64,000 bases of DNA from [Zimmermannella] bifida NBRC 103089 (lineage in GTDB: Bacteria > Actinomycetota > Actinomycetes > Actinomycetales > Microbacteriaceae): assembly GCF_001570925.1 (NCBI RefSeq), contig NZ_BCSP01000001.1:62001-126000 (forward strand), read 5' to 3'. Made by a program: the position numbers and the translations under genes. The notes beneath the pieces are model-generated. The model had not been told where the DNA came from and did not search any database. It worked only from the letters and a program-made list of their open reading frames with translations. Below, one piece after another: positions 56,720 to 64,000 of the stretch (positions are counted from its first letter, which is position 1; the number at the start of each line of letters is the position of its first letter).

Positions 56720-58021
56720 TTGGTTACGCCGCTTTCTGGCCCCGCAACACCGTATTCTGATGACGACCAGGCGCGCTTTCTGCCGGAGCATCACGAGAAC
56801 CGTCGACGCTCCGAGTTTGCCCGCGACCGTGCGCGCCTCGTGCACTCATCGGGCCTGCGACGCCTGGCACTGAAAACCCAGGTGCTCTCGCCAACCACAG
56901 GCGTTGATTTCGCTCGCAACCGCCTGACGCATTCGCTCGAAGTGGCGCAGGTTGGCCGTGAAATCGCAGGATCGCTCGCACTCGACCCGGATATCGTCGA
57001 CACCGCCTGTCTTGCCCACGACATTGGGCACCCGCCTTTCGGGCACAACGGTGAGAAGGCCATTGATGCTTGGGCCGCCGACATCGGTGGCTTCGAAGGA
57101 AATGCCCAGACGCTCCGGCTGATTTCACGACTCGAACCCAAAGTCATTACCGACGACGAACGACCGTTTGGCTTGAATTTGACGCGAGCTAGTCTCGATG
57201 CATCGTGCAAGTACCCCTGGACTCGTGAAGAAGGACTCGCACGCGGCACCCGCAAGTTTGGTGCCTATGACGATGACCTGCCGGTGTTCAATTGGCTGCG
57301 TGCGAAGGCGCCTGCAAACCGCAAGTGCATTGAAGCGCAGGTCATGGATTTGAGCGATGACATCGCCTACTCGGTGCATGACCTCGAGGATGCGGTGGTC
57401 GAGGGATTCTTGCCGCTCAACGAGTTTCACGCGTCAGAAAACCTCGAAGCCATTCTCTACAACGCAGCGGAGTGGTCGGGCCGGAGCTTCGACGAGGCAG
57501 AACTCGGCGAAGCGCTCGAACGGCTCACTTCGCAACCGTTCTGGGTGCGTGAGTATGACGGAACGGCGCGAGCCCAAGCATCCCTGAAAAACCTCACCTC
57601 GCAGCTGATTGGCCGTTTTGCGAAGGCCGCGACCGAAGCGACGCTTGCCGAGTTCGGCGAGGATACCCAGTTGATTCGCTACCGTGCCGAAGTCATCGTG
57701 CCGCGCGAAGTCCGCGCCGAGATCGCCCTGCTCAAGGGCGCTGTTGCCGGATTCGTGATGTCGCTACCAACGCGACAGCCGATCTATGCCCACCAGCGAG
57801 AGATCCTCACCGATCTCCTCGACGTCCTTTGGCAGACCGGCGACGCGCATCTAGACACAATGTTTAGCGCCGCGTTCGTTGCGGCAGATTCAGACGCCGA
57901 GCGCCGTCGCATCGTCGTCGACCAAGTGGCATCGCTAACCGACCAATCGGCGATCGCCATGCACCAACAGCTCTGTACTCAGCCAGTGGCTGCCGTCATC
58001 GACGGTGTTCGGAAGGCTTAG
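56720..58021 (+). CDS. dgt: dGTPase-like HD-domain triphosphohydrolase
   Basis: 433 aa; TTG start with GGAGG 9 nt upstream. HD domain: RLTHSLEVAQVGREI, then HDIGHPPFGHNGE (about residue 95; HD motif and Dgt signature), and the distal Asp in MDLSDDIAYSVHDLED. Removes triphosphate from dNTPs. The deoxyguanosine-triphosphohydrolase-like family is common before dnaG in actinobacteria, as here. Its stop codon overlaps the -10-like box of dnaG. Confidence 0.92.
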   Translation: MVTPLSGPATPYSDDDQARFLPEHHENRRRSEFARDRARLVHSSGLRRLALKTQVLSPTTGVDFARNRLTHSLEVAQVGREIAGSLALDPDIVDTACLAHDIGHPPFGHNGEKAIDAWAADIGGFEGNAQTLRLISRLEPKVITDDERPFGLNLTRASLDASCKYPWTREEGLARGTRKFGAYDDDLPVFNWLRAKAPANRKCIEAQVMDLSDDIAYSVHDLEDAVVEGFLPLNEFHASENLEAILYNAAEWSGRSFDEAELGEALERLTSQPFWVREYDGTARAQASLKNLTSQLIGRFAKAATEATLAEFGEDTQLIRYRAEVIVPREVRAEIALLKGAVAGFVMSLPTRQPIYAHQREILTDLLDVLWQTGDAHLDTMFSAAFVAADSDAERRRIVVDQVASLTDQSAIAMHQQLCTQPVAAVIDGVRKA

Positions 58022-58024
58022 ACT
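58019..58024 (+). promoter_or_regulatory. -10-like box TAGACT overlapping the dgt stop codon
   Basis: TAGACT starts at the TAG of dgt and ends 6 nt before the dnaG ATG, which lacks a Shine-Dalgarno. Same design as for the HIT gene at 42935. Confidence 0.45.
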
Positions 58025-58030
58025 TCGAAC

Positions 58031-59890
58031 ATGGCACGCATTCAACGCGCGGACATCGATCAGGTTCGCGAACGAACCAATATCGAAGACGTCGTTGGCG
58101 AATATGTCACGCTGAAATCCGCCGGTGTCGGGTCGAAGAAAGGGCTGTGCCCTTTCCACGATGAACGCACACCGTCGTTCCACATTCGCCCGCAACTCGG
58201 CTTCTATCACTGCTTTGGATGCGGTGAGTCGGGGGACGTCTACAGCTTTCTGCAGAAGATCGATCACGTCACGTTCGTTGAAGCCGTGGAGCGTCTTGCC
58301 GCCCGTATTGGCTACACCCTCACGTACGAAGAGGGCAGTGCGGCGCCGGTAGAACCGTCGAACCGACTCCGCTTGCTGCAAGCGAATGCCGCGGCTGCGG
58401 AGTTCTTTCAAGCACAGCTGGCGCGGCCCGAGGCACAAGCCGGTCGAGACTTTCTCGGTGCTCGTGCGTTTAGCGCCGAGGCGGCAGCCCACTTTGGGAT
58501 CGGTTTTGCGCCGCAGAGCTGGGACGCGCTGACGAATCACCTGCGCGGCCTCGGATACAGCATGCAGGACTTGCAGGATGCGGGGCTCGTCTCGACCAAT
58601 GATCGCGGTCGACACTACGACCGGTTCCGTGGGCGACTCGTCTGGCCGATTCGTGACACCTCTGGACAGACGGTAGGTTTCGGCGCGCGAAAGCTCTTCG
58701 ATGATGACAAGGGGCCGAAGTATCTCAATACACCGGAGACGCCCGTCTACCACAAGTCGAAAGTGCTTTACGGGCTCGATCTCGCTAAACGCGATATCGC
58801 GCGAAATCATGAAGTGGTCGTGGTCGAGGGATACACCGACGTAATGGCAGCCCACTTGGCGGGGATCACCACTGCGGTTGCTACCTGTGGCACGTCGTTC
58901 GGCGTTGACCACATCAAGATCCTGCGCCGAATCATGGACGACGAGTCGAACCGCGGCCGGGTGATCTTTAACTTTGACCCGGATGAAGCCGGTCGCAAGG
59001 CCGCCATGCGTGCGTTCGCCGAAGAGAACCGTTTCGTGGCGCAAACCTTCGTTGCGGTCGCCCCGGATGGGCTTGATCCCTGTGATTTGCGGCTCAAGCA
59101 CGGTGCAGCGGCGGTGCAGTCGCTCGTGAATTCGCCCATGCCAATGTACGAGTTCGTTATCAAGGAACAGCTCAAGCGTCACGACCTTCGCAACGCCGAA
59201 GGCCGTGTGGCGGCGCTGCGCGAAGCGGCACCGGTGATCTGCGGCATCCGTGACCGCGCACTGCGCCCCGAGTACACCCGCCAATTGGCCGGCTGGCTAG
59301 GCATGGATCTCGAACAGGTGCGCGCTGAAGTGCGTCGTGCTGAGCATCAGATCCAGCAACCGGCGGGGGAGTATCAGGACCCCTCGATGGGCACGCCTAC
59401 GCCATCCGTGCGCATCTCGGATTTGCCAAACGACCCGACGACCCGCCACGAACGCGATGTGATCGCGGCAGTACTGCAGTATCCGCACATGCTGTCTGAA
59501 GCACAACTTGACGGTGTGCTCACCTACCGCTTTGGCGATGCAGCGCTCGACACGATTCGTAACGCCATCATCACGTCGCGCCCGTATCTCGGCACCCCGC
59601 AGTGGTTGCCGAACGTGCAAGAAGATTTGCCGCAGGCATTTATGCCCCTCGCCATGGATCTCTCCATGGTGCCGCTGCCGACGGGACCAGGGCCGGAACA
59701 GGTCGCTGCCTACGTGCGATCCCTCGCATCCTCTTTGATCGAACGTGACCTGCTGCGCCGCAAGGCTGAGCTTTTGAGCGAACTACAGCGAACGGATATC
59801 GAGGTTGATCCGATGCGACACCGAGAGTTGAGCGAGGAACTCGTTGCTGTCGAACGGCAGAAGCGAGCAATCCGCGAACATGCAGGCTGA
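58031..59890 (+). CDS. dnaG: DNA primase DnaG
   Basis: 619 aa. The CHC2 zinc-binding domain has CPFHDERTPSFHI and HCFGCGESGD (about residues 39-70). The RNA polymerase core follows, with the TOPRIM motif VVVEGYTDVMAAH (about 265) and NFDPDEAGRKAA. The C-terminal region (about 460-619) is the DnaB-interacting helical domain. It makes the RNA primers in replication. Confidence 0.95.
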   Translation: MARIQRADIDQVRERTNIEDVVGEYVTLKSAGVGSKKGLCPFHDERTPSFHIRPQLGFYHCFGCGESGDVYSFLQKIDHVTFVEAVERLAARIGYTLTYEEGSAAPVEPSNRLRLLQANAAAAEFFQAQLARPEAQAGRDFLGARAFSAEAAAHFGIGFAPQSWDALTNHLRGLGYSMQDLQDAGLVSTNDRGRHYDRFRGRLVWPIRDTSGQTVGFGARKLFDDDKGPKYLNTPETPVYHKSKVLYGLDLAKRDIARNHEVVVVEGYTDVMAAHLAGITTAVATCGTSFGVDHIKILRRIMDDESNRGRVIFNFDPDEAGRKAAMRAFAEENRFVAQTFVAVAPDGLDPCDLRLKHGAAAVQSLVNSPMPMYEFVIKEQLKRHDLRNAEGRVAALREAAPVICGIRDRALRPEYTRQLAGWLGMDLEQVRAEVRRAEHQIQQPAGEYQDPSMGTPTPSVRISDLPNDPTTRHERDVIAAVLQYPHMLSEAQLDGVLTYRFGDAALDTIRNAIITSRPYLGTPQWLPNVQEDLPQAFMPLAMDLSMVPLPTGPGPEQVAAYVRSLASSLIERDLLRRKAELLSELQRTDIEVDPMRHRELSEELVAVERQKRAIREHAG

Positions 59891-60005
59891 TACTGCGATC
59901 ATTACGGGCACGAAGGTCGTCACGAATGCTCGTGGCGCAGCAGGCCGGTTGCGGCCAAACCCCAACGACGACGTGAATGCGCACGCGCAACGATAGGTAC
60001 GAATC

Positions 60006-61019
60006 ATGGAACATGTAATCAGTGCGGTTGACTGTTCGGTTTCTCACGGACCAAAGGTGGGTAACGCGGATGCGCGGGTAATCTCGGGCGTCAATCTGAC
60101 GGTCAACCCCGGTGAGATTGTCGGTATTGTCGGGGCTACCGGCAGCGGCAAGACTTCCCTCGGTCGCGTGCTTTCTGGGCGCGGTCTACTTAAAGGCGCA
60201 TCGCGCGACTGGCCGTGGATTAGCGGTGGCAGCCTAACCGTGGCGGACATTGACATGCGGCACCCCACTAAAAACGACCTACTGCGGCTGCCGCTAAGTA
60301 TTGGGTACCTGGCACCGGATTCCGGTGAGCTACTGCGCAACGATCTGACCGTTGGTGAGAACGTCGTCGAACCGATCCTGAGCCGTGATCGCGACTTTGA
60401 TCGCAAGGCGCTTGGCCGGGCTGCGGCGCTGCTACTGGATGCCGTAGACCTCGAGATCGGGCTGCTCAATAAGTTCCCGTTTGAGTGCTCGCGCGGTCAG
60501 CGTCAGCGCATTGCGTTTGCGCAGGCACTGATTGTCGAGCCAAAGGTGCTGATCGTCGATGAACCCGCGCAGGGCGTTGACGTTCTTGCCCGCCCAGCCC
60601 TGTTCGACCTGCTCGAACGCCTCAACCAAACCCGTGGCATGACGCTGGTAGTAATCAGCAATGACCTCGCTGCCATCGAGCGCCTGACATCGACGGTCGT
60701 GGTGTGCAATCACGGTCGCATCATTGCGCACGGTGAGATCGACGACGTGCTCGCCGACCCGCAGGACCACTATTTGCTCCGGATGAAAGAAGCCCGAGAA
60801 TTCGCGAGTGCGCCGCTTGCCGGGCTCATCGATCAAGAACAGGTCGCGGCGGCAGAGCGAGTCGTTGACGGACTCTTCGGAGACATCAGCGATGAAGAAG
60901 CAGCCGAAATTGCAGCCGAGGCTGAGCGCCGCCGACTCATTGCCGAGCGCCCCGAGTTCGCGCGCTTCGAAACCGGCGAACAGCACAGCGAAACTAAGGA
61001 CGAGCAGGAATCACCGTGA
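60006..61019 (+). CDS. ABC transporter ATP-binding protein (orphan, oligopeptide-like)
   Basis: 337 aa. Intact ATPase: Walker A GIVGATGSGKTSLGR (about residue 40), a signature region reading ECSRGQRQRIAFAQAL where LSGGQ is usual, Walker B VLIVDEPAQGVD, and H-loop position VISNDLAAIE with Asn instead of His. Sequence similarity is to the peptide/nickel type. A 75-residue acidic tail follows the domain. No permease or binding protein is encoded nearby. The next gene overlaps its stop by 4 bp, so they are co-translated. The missing H-loop His suggests reduced or altered activity. Confidence 0.8.
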   Translation: MEHVISAVDCSVSHGPKVGNADARVISGVNLTVNPGEIVGIVGATGSGKTSLGRVLSGRGLLKGASRDWPWISGGSLTVADIDMRHPTKNDLLRLPLSIGYLAPDSGELLRNDLTVGENVVEPILSRDRDFDRKALGRAAALLLDAVDLEIGLLNKFPFECSRGQRQRIAFAQALIVEPKVLIVDEPAQGVDVLARPALFDLLERLNQTRGMTLVVISNDLAAIERLTSTVVVCNHGRIIAHGEIDDVLADPQDHYLLRMKEAREFASAPLAGLIDQEQVAAAERVVDGLFGDISDEEAAEIAAEAERRRLIAERPEFARFETGEQHSETKDEQESP

Positions 61020-62038
61020 CCGCCGCATCCACGCCAGTTCCGTCACCATTCGGACACCACGAGGTGCTGTCGCAAGCACCCGTGGCGATACCGGCAGACC
61101 AGCGCCCCGAAATCGGTGCCATCAGCATCCTGCCGGTCAACTCGATTCAGCCGCGTTATGCCGAGGTTGTGGCGGAGGCTGGGGGAGACGTCGCACCGCT
61201 GTCGACGGCAACCCGTGCGGTCATCCACACCTCGTATCGTGATGTCGACACCTTGATTAACGCGCTTGAGCAGTATCCCGAGATCGGTTGGGTGCAGTTG
61301 CCGTACGCCGGAATTGATGCGTTTGCTGAACGGCTGCGTCCGCATGCGGAGCGCGGCGTGCTGTTTACCTCGGGCAAGGGCGCGTATGCGCAGCCGGTTG
61401 CCGAGCACGCGCTGATGCTGACGCTAGCGCTACAGCGTCAGTTGCCGGTGCGGCTGCGCGCAACGAGTTGGGGCACATCGTCGGGGCTGTCGCTCTTTGG
61501 CGCCAACATCGTAATCGTTGGTGCCGGAGGCATCGCTCGCGAACTCATCCGGCTCCTCGAACCGTTTGGGGTGTCCGTAACGGTCGTTCGCCGCAGTCTC
61601 GGTGCCGTTGCCGGTGCAGATCACACCGTGCAGTTTGGTGAGATGGATGCGGTGCTTCCGGATGCGGACGTGGTCGTGTTGGCCGCTGCGGCAACGCCGG
61701 AGACCTGCGGCATGATCGGTACGGAACAGTTGCGATTGATGCGCGAGGATGCGGTGTTGGTCAATATCGGACGCGGGCCATTGGTCGATACGGATGCCCT
61801 GGTTGCGGCACTTGAGGCCGGGGAGATTTACGGTGCGGGTTTGGACGTAACCAACCCCGAGCCGTTGCCGGACGGTCACCCGCTGTGGTCGAACGACCGC
61901 TGCATTATCACCCCACACACGGCGGATACACCCGAAATGGTGTTGCCGCTCATCCTGCGCCGCGTGCACGACAATGTGCGCGCCTATGTCGACCATGGCC
62001 GTTTTGTCGGCATCGCCGACCCGCTCATTGGCTACTAG
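61016..62038 (+). CDS. D-2-hydroxyacid dehydrogenase family protein
   Basis: 340 aa, GTG start overlapping the ABC gene (GTGA). NAD-binding Rossmann segment IVIVGAGGIARELIRLLEPFG (about residue 163; the third Gly of GxGxxG is Ala), catalytic Arg in NIGRGPLVDTDAL, Glu in VTNPEPLPDGHPLW and His in IITPHTAD. The substrate domain is variable (PYAGIDAF, KGAYAQPVAEHAL). The true substrate is unknown; relatives act on glyoxylate or hydroxypyruvate. Its coupling to an orphan ABC ATPase is a recurring pattern here but unexplained. Confidence 0.85.
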   Translation: MTAASTPVPSPFGHHEVLSQAPVAIPADQRPEIGAISILPVNSIQPRYAEVVAEAGGDVAPLSTATRAVIHTSYRDVDTLINALEQYPEIGWVQLPYAGIDAFAERLRPHAERGVLFTSGKGAYAQPVAEHALMLTLALQRQLPVRLRATSWGTSSGLSLFGANIVIVGAGGIARELIRLLEPFGVSVTVVRRSLGAVAGADHTVQFGEMDAVLPDADVVVLAAAATPETCGMIGTEQLRLMREDAVLVNIGRGPLVDTDALVAALEAGEIYGAGLDVTNPEPLPDGHPLWSNDRCIITPHTADTPEMVLPLILRRVHDNVRAYVDHGRFVGIADPLIGY

Positions 62039-62111
62039 ACATGTCATCTGACGCTCGTGGTGCACTAAAACCCCAGGTCAACTGACGGAACACGGGATCA
62101 TTGCTGGCCGA

Positions 62112-62127
62112 TTTCACATTTGTGAAA
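62112..62127. repeat. Palindrome TTTCACA-TT-TGTGAAA at the tRNA-Asn promoter
   Basis: A 16-bp perfect dyad covers the -35 box TTCACA of the tRNA-Asn promoter. It may be an operator or chance. Confidence 0.35.
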
Positions 62128-62142
62128 ATTCCGTGTTAAGCT
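62113..62142 (+). promoter_or_regulatory. Promoter of tRNA-Asn
   Basis: -35 TTCACA (62113-62118; one mismatch to TTGACA) and -10 TAAGCT (62137-62142) with an 18-bp spacer; the tRNA begins 14 bp downstream. Confidence 0.55.
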
Positions 62143-62155
62143 CTTCGAGTTGTCA

Positions 62156-62230
62156 TCCCCGATAGCTCAATGGCAGAGCAGCCGGCTGTTAACCGGCAGG
62201 TTGTTGGTTCGAATCCAACTCGGGGAGCCA
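62156..62230 (+). tRNA. tRNA-Asn (anticodon GTT), CCA encoded
   Basis: Cloverleaf is readable: acceptor stem TCCCCGA/TCGGGGA, D-arm with AGCTCAATGGCAGAGC, anticodon loop CTGTTAA with GTT, T-arm GTTGGTTCGAATCCAAC, discriminator G and a genomic CCA (62228-62230). It is followed 4 bp later by a terminator. Confidence 0.97.
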
Positions 62231-62233
62231 CCA

Positions 62234-62263
62234 GCCCTCACCCTCGCGGTGAGGGCATTTTTC
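62234..62263 (+). terminator. tRNA-Asn intrinsic terminator
   Basis: GCCCTCACC (62234-62242) pairs with GGTGAGGGC (62248-62256), loop CTCGC, followed by ATTTTTCTT. The textbook terminator of the window. Confidence 0.9.
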
Positions 62264-62393
62264 TTGCCCGCACACGGGTTGAAATCTTGTCGCATCGTGC
62301 CCGCCGAAACTGGGTTTATCCGGTGTTGATTGCAACACCTAACGGAATTGATCTCGGGTTTGGAACCTCCCAGCATCCTGACAGGTCAAACGC

Positions 62394-62422
62394 TTAACCG
62401 AAATACATATCCGGCGTAGGCT
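62394..62422 (+). promoter_or_regulatory. Candidate promoter of the M23 peptidase gene
   Basis: TTAACC (62394-62399) and TAGGCT (62417-62422) are separated by 17 bp, 34 bp before the start codon and before a GGGAG Shine-Dalgarno. Confidence 0.35.
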
Positions 62423-62455
62423 AGATATACGCTTGAAAAATTTGGGAGACCTCGG

Positions 62456-63520
62456 GTGAAGATGTCTGCTTGGATGCGTGGAGCGCTCGTCGCAGTACCC
62501 AGCATCATCGCAATTGCCGCAACGGTTTCAGCTGTTGGAGCCGTGGTGGGGGTGTCCCAGAGCGACGTCAACACTGATGTGCCCGTTGCGATGTCGGTGC
62601 AGCGCTACACGGTTGACGGCGACGACCAACGACCGTCAAAGCCTGGCGCTGACAGGGCTCCTGCAACAACAACTGACGGCAGTTACATTCAACGCGGCGG
62701 AGATTTTGTTGGCGGCACTAGCGCCACGTCAACGCGCGTGCAGTGGCCGCTCAAGGGTAAAGACCAGAATCTCACTGATGGCTTTGGCCCGCGTGTGCCA
62801 CCGTGCCCAGTTTGTTCCAGCAACCACCGCGGTCAAGACTTCAGTGGGACGGCCGGCGAACCTGTAGCCGCCATTGCAGATGGCAAGGTCATTGAAGTCG
62901 TGCCACGTCCGGGCTTGTCGACCTTTGGCGCGTATGTTGTGCTCGAACATCAGCTTGCCGGCAAGAAAGTTCACACGGTATACGCTCACCTCGTTTCCGG
63001 CTCGGCAACGGTTCGTGTCGGCGACGTCGTTCGAGTCGGCGACCAGATCGGTCAGCTCGGCAACACCGGCGCTTCCACAGGGCCGCACCTGCACTTCGAG
63101 GTCATCGTGGATGGCGTGCACGTCGATCCACTTGCATATCTGCGTAAGTATGCCGACGGCAAGCCCGTTGAGATCCGAACACTGCCGGACGTACAGTGGC
63201 AGGACACGCCGGAAGGCGCACCAGTCGATGATGCTGCCGACGGATGGAAGCCTCCGGCAGCGACCGATCCGGCACAGCCGACACCGACAGCGCCAGCAGA
63301 ATCCGCGGACCCAACCGCTCCAAGTACGACCGATCCCTCGGAAACCGATCCTGTAGCGACGGATCCGGCCATGACGGACCCAGCAACCACCACGCCGAAA
63401 ACTCCCGTTCCTGAGGCTACCGATCCGGCAGCGCCAACGACCGAACCAGTGACTCCGCCAGCCGACGGATCGAATACGACCACACCGACTCCTGTGGATG
63501 CAGGCACGCCGACGCCGTAG
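62456..63520 (+). CDS. Secreted M23/LytM-family metallopeptidase
   Basis: 354 aa from GTG 62456 (GGGAG 7 nt upstream). Signal or anchor helix at about residues 8-32. After a linker the LytM domain has NHRGQDFSG (zinc His and Asp, about residue 121), VYAHL and GPHLHFEV (His-x-His, about 205). Two Cys in PPCPVCSS just before the zinc motif may form a disulfide. The last 90 residues are low complexity with TDP/TDPA and Pro/Thr repeats, probably crossing the wall. Expected to cut peptidoglycan peptides or to activate a hydrolase. Confidence 0.9.
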   Translation: MKMSAWMRGALVAVPSIIAIAATVSAVGAVVGVSQSDVNTDVPVAMSVQRYTVDGDDQRPSKPGADRAPATTTDGSYIQRGGDFVGGTSATSTRVQWPLKGKDQNLTDGFGPRVPPCPVCSSNHRGQDFSGTAGEPVAAIADGKVIEVVPRPGLSTFGAYVVLEHQLAGKKVHTVYAHLVSGSATVRVGDVVRVGDQIGQLGNTGASTGPHLHFEVIVDGVHVDPLAYLRKYADGKPVEIRTLPDVQWQDTPEGAPVDDAADGWKPPAATDPAQPTPTAPAESADPTAPSTTDPSETDPVATDPAMTDPATTTPKTPVPEATDPAAPTTEPVTPPADGSNTTTPTPVDAGTPTP

Positions 63521-63601
63521 TCAGCGCGCGGCCGCCAATCATTGAGGCATGTTCATCGGGGGTGAGCTTGCCCGATCCGGTGTTCGCGTGGTCCTGACAT
63601 G

Positions 63602-63618
63602 CCCCGCTGCAAGCGGGG
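63602..63618. terminator. Terminator between convergent M23 gene and permease gene
   Basis: CCCCGCT (63602-63608) and AGCGGGG (63612-63618) with a GCA loop, followed by GACTATTTAG on the plus strand. It lies directly after the permease stop on the minus strand. Confidence 0.65.
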
Positions 63619-63620
63619 GA

Positions 63621-64000
63621 CTATTTAGCCAACGTGGATGCATTCGGTCGCGACGTCGCGCGAACAATCAGGCGGAACCCCACACCAACGGCCAGGACCG
63701 CGATGCCTGACCACACCGATAGCGGTGGCAGCGTGACCACGAGCACCAGGCACAGCGTCGCGCCGAGCAACTGCAGCCAGCGGGGGAACCTGCGGTGCGC
63801 ATCCGATTGCGACCAAGCGGCGGCATTCGCGACAAAGTAGTACACGAGCACACCCACGCTCGAGAATCCGATCACGTCGCGGATATCGCCGAAACAGACC
63901 AACACGATGTCGATGACGCCAATGATGCAGGTGAGCAGCGCCGGCACCTGGCTACGCGGCGAGATGGCAGCCAGCGCATGTGGCAGATCACGGTTCGACG
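63621..64000 (-). CDS. C-terminal part of an APC-family amino-acid permease (partial)
   Basis: The frame continues past the window edge; about 126 residues are visible. SNRDLPHALAAISPRSQVPALLTC matches the cytoplasmic loop typical of APC permeases (RRDLP.AL..v.pr..vP), and three or four membrane helices follow, with VIGFSSVGVLVYYFVANAAAW. It most likely imports or exchanges an amino acid or polyamine. The N-terminal two thirds are outside the window. Confidence 0.75.
   Translation of the reverse strand, partial: SNRDLPHALAAISPRSQVPALLTCIIGVIDIVLVCFGDIRDVIGFSSVGVLVYYFVANAAAWSQSDAHRRFPRWLQLLGATLCLVLVVTLPPLSVWSGIAVLAVGVGFRLIVRATSRPNASTLAK

Noticed and set aside
60006-62038. A nickel or peptide importer operon
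   Set aside because: Only one ATPase gene is present, with a dehydrogenase; permeases and binding protein are missing.
62270-62455. tRNA-adjacent integration (attachment) site
   Set aside because: Integrases often use tRNA 3' ends, but no second copy of the tRNA end, no integrase and no foreign genes are seen here.

Overview
The window is a compact, gene-dense piece of core chromosome from an actinobacterium, most probably a Microbacteriaceae (Micrococcales) with moderate GC (about 60% by eye, low for that family; Gulosibacter- or Pseudoclavibacter-like genera would fit, but this is inference). Supporting signs are a mycothiol-dependent-type enzyme, ThyX as the thymidylate synthase, an IF2 with a huge Ala/Pro/Gly-rich N-terminus, a MutY without its C-terminal domain, a DnaJ2-type DnaJ, and the actinobacterial gene orders dxr-rip-ispG, nusA-ylxR-infB-rbfA and hemW-hrcA-dnaJ-rsmE-HIT-phoH-ybeY-CBS-era. 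I see no phage, transposon, CRISPR array or rRNA operon.

Layout: (1) 1-5.3 kb: end of an unknown gene, a zinc-type asparaginase II on the minus strand, then the isoprenoid genes dxr and ispG around a site-2 protease. (2) 5.3-10.7 kb: a six-gene MoxR/DUF58/VWA/VWA/TPR operon. (3) 10.7-17.4 kb: proS and the translation operon nusA-ylxR-infB-rbfA, without rimP between proS and nusA. (4) 17.4-24.5 kb: mutY(-), truB, two small membrane proteins, ribF, a DinB/MDMPI-fold enzyme(-), and a stand-alone SMARCAL1-like SNF2 helicase. (5) 24.5-34.3 kb: aspA, a YtxH-like protein(-), a PrsW protease, an FKBP isomerase, rpsO, ppk2, a metB-like gene, pnp. (6) 34.5-40 kb: M16 protease, phosphatase, dapB, a small TPR membrane protein, thyX, hemW. 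(7) 40-47 kb: CIRCE-hrcA-dnaJ-rsmE-HIT-phoH-ybeY-CBS protein-era. (8) 47-50.2 kb: a two-component system followed by a motif-dead ABC ATPase-like protein. (9) 50.3-62 kb: a leucine attenuator and leuA, recO, uppS, glyS, dusB, dgt, dnaG, an orphan ABC ATPase and a hydroxyacid dehydrogenase. (10) 62-64 kb: tRNA-Asn, a secreted M23 peptidase, and the end of an amino-acid permease(-).

The genes are mostly housekeeping: isoprenoid supply (dxr, ispG, uppS), translation and tRNA maturation (proS, glyS, truB, dusB, infB, rbfA, era, ybeY, rsmE), RNA turnover (pnp), heat shock (hrcA, dnaJ) and amino-acid synthesis (leuA, dapB, metB). Most of the novelty is regulatory. A -10-like TANNNT box sits 6-9 nt before many start codons that lack a Shine-Dalgarno, which suggests widespread leaderless transcription; in two cases the box reuses the upstream gene's TAG stop codon. 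Structured leaders precede infB (two mutually exclusive hairpins, one touching the Shine-Dalgarno), ppk2 (a three-way-junction candidate), rpsO, pnp and leuA. The most unusual protein is the ABC-ATPase homologue at 49463-50197, which has lost its Walker A, signature and H-loop residues.
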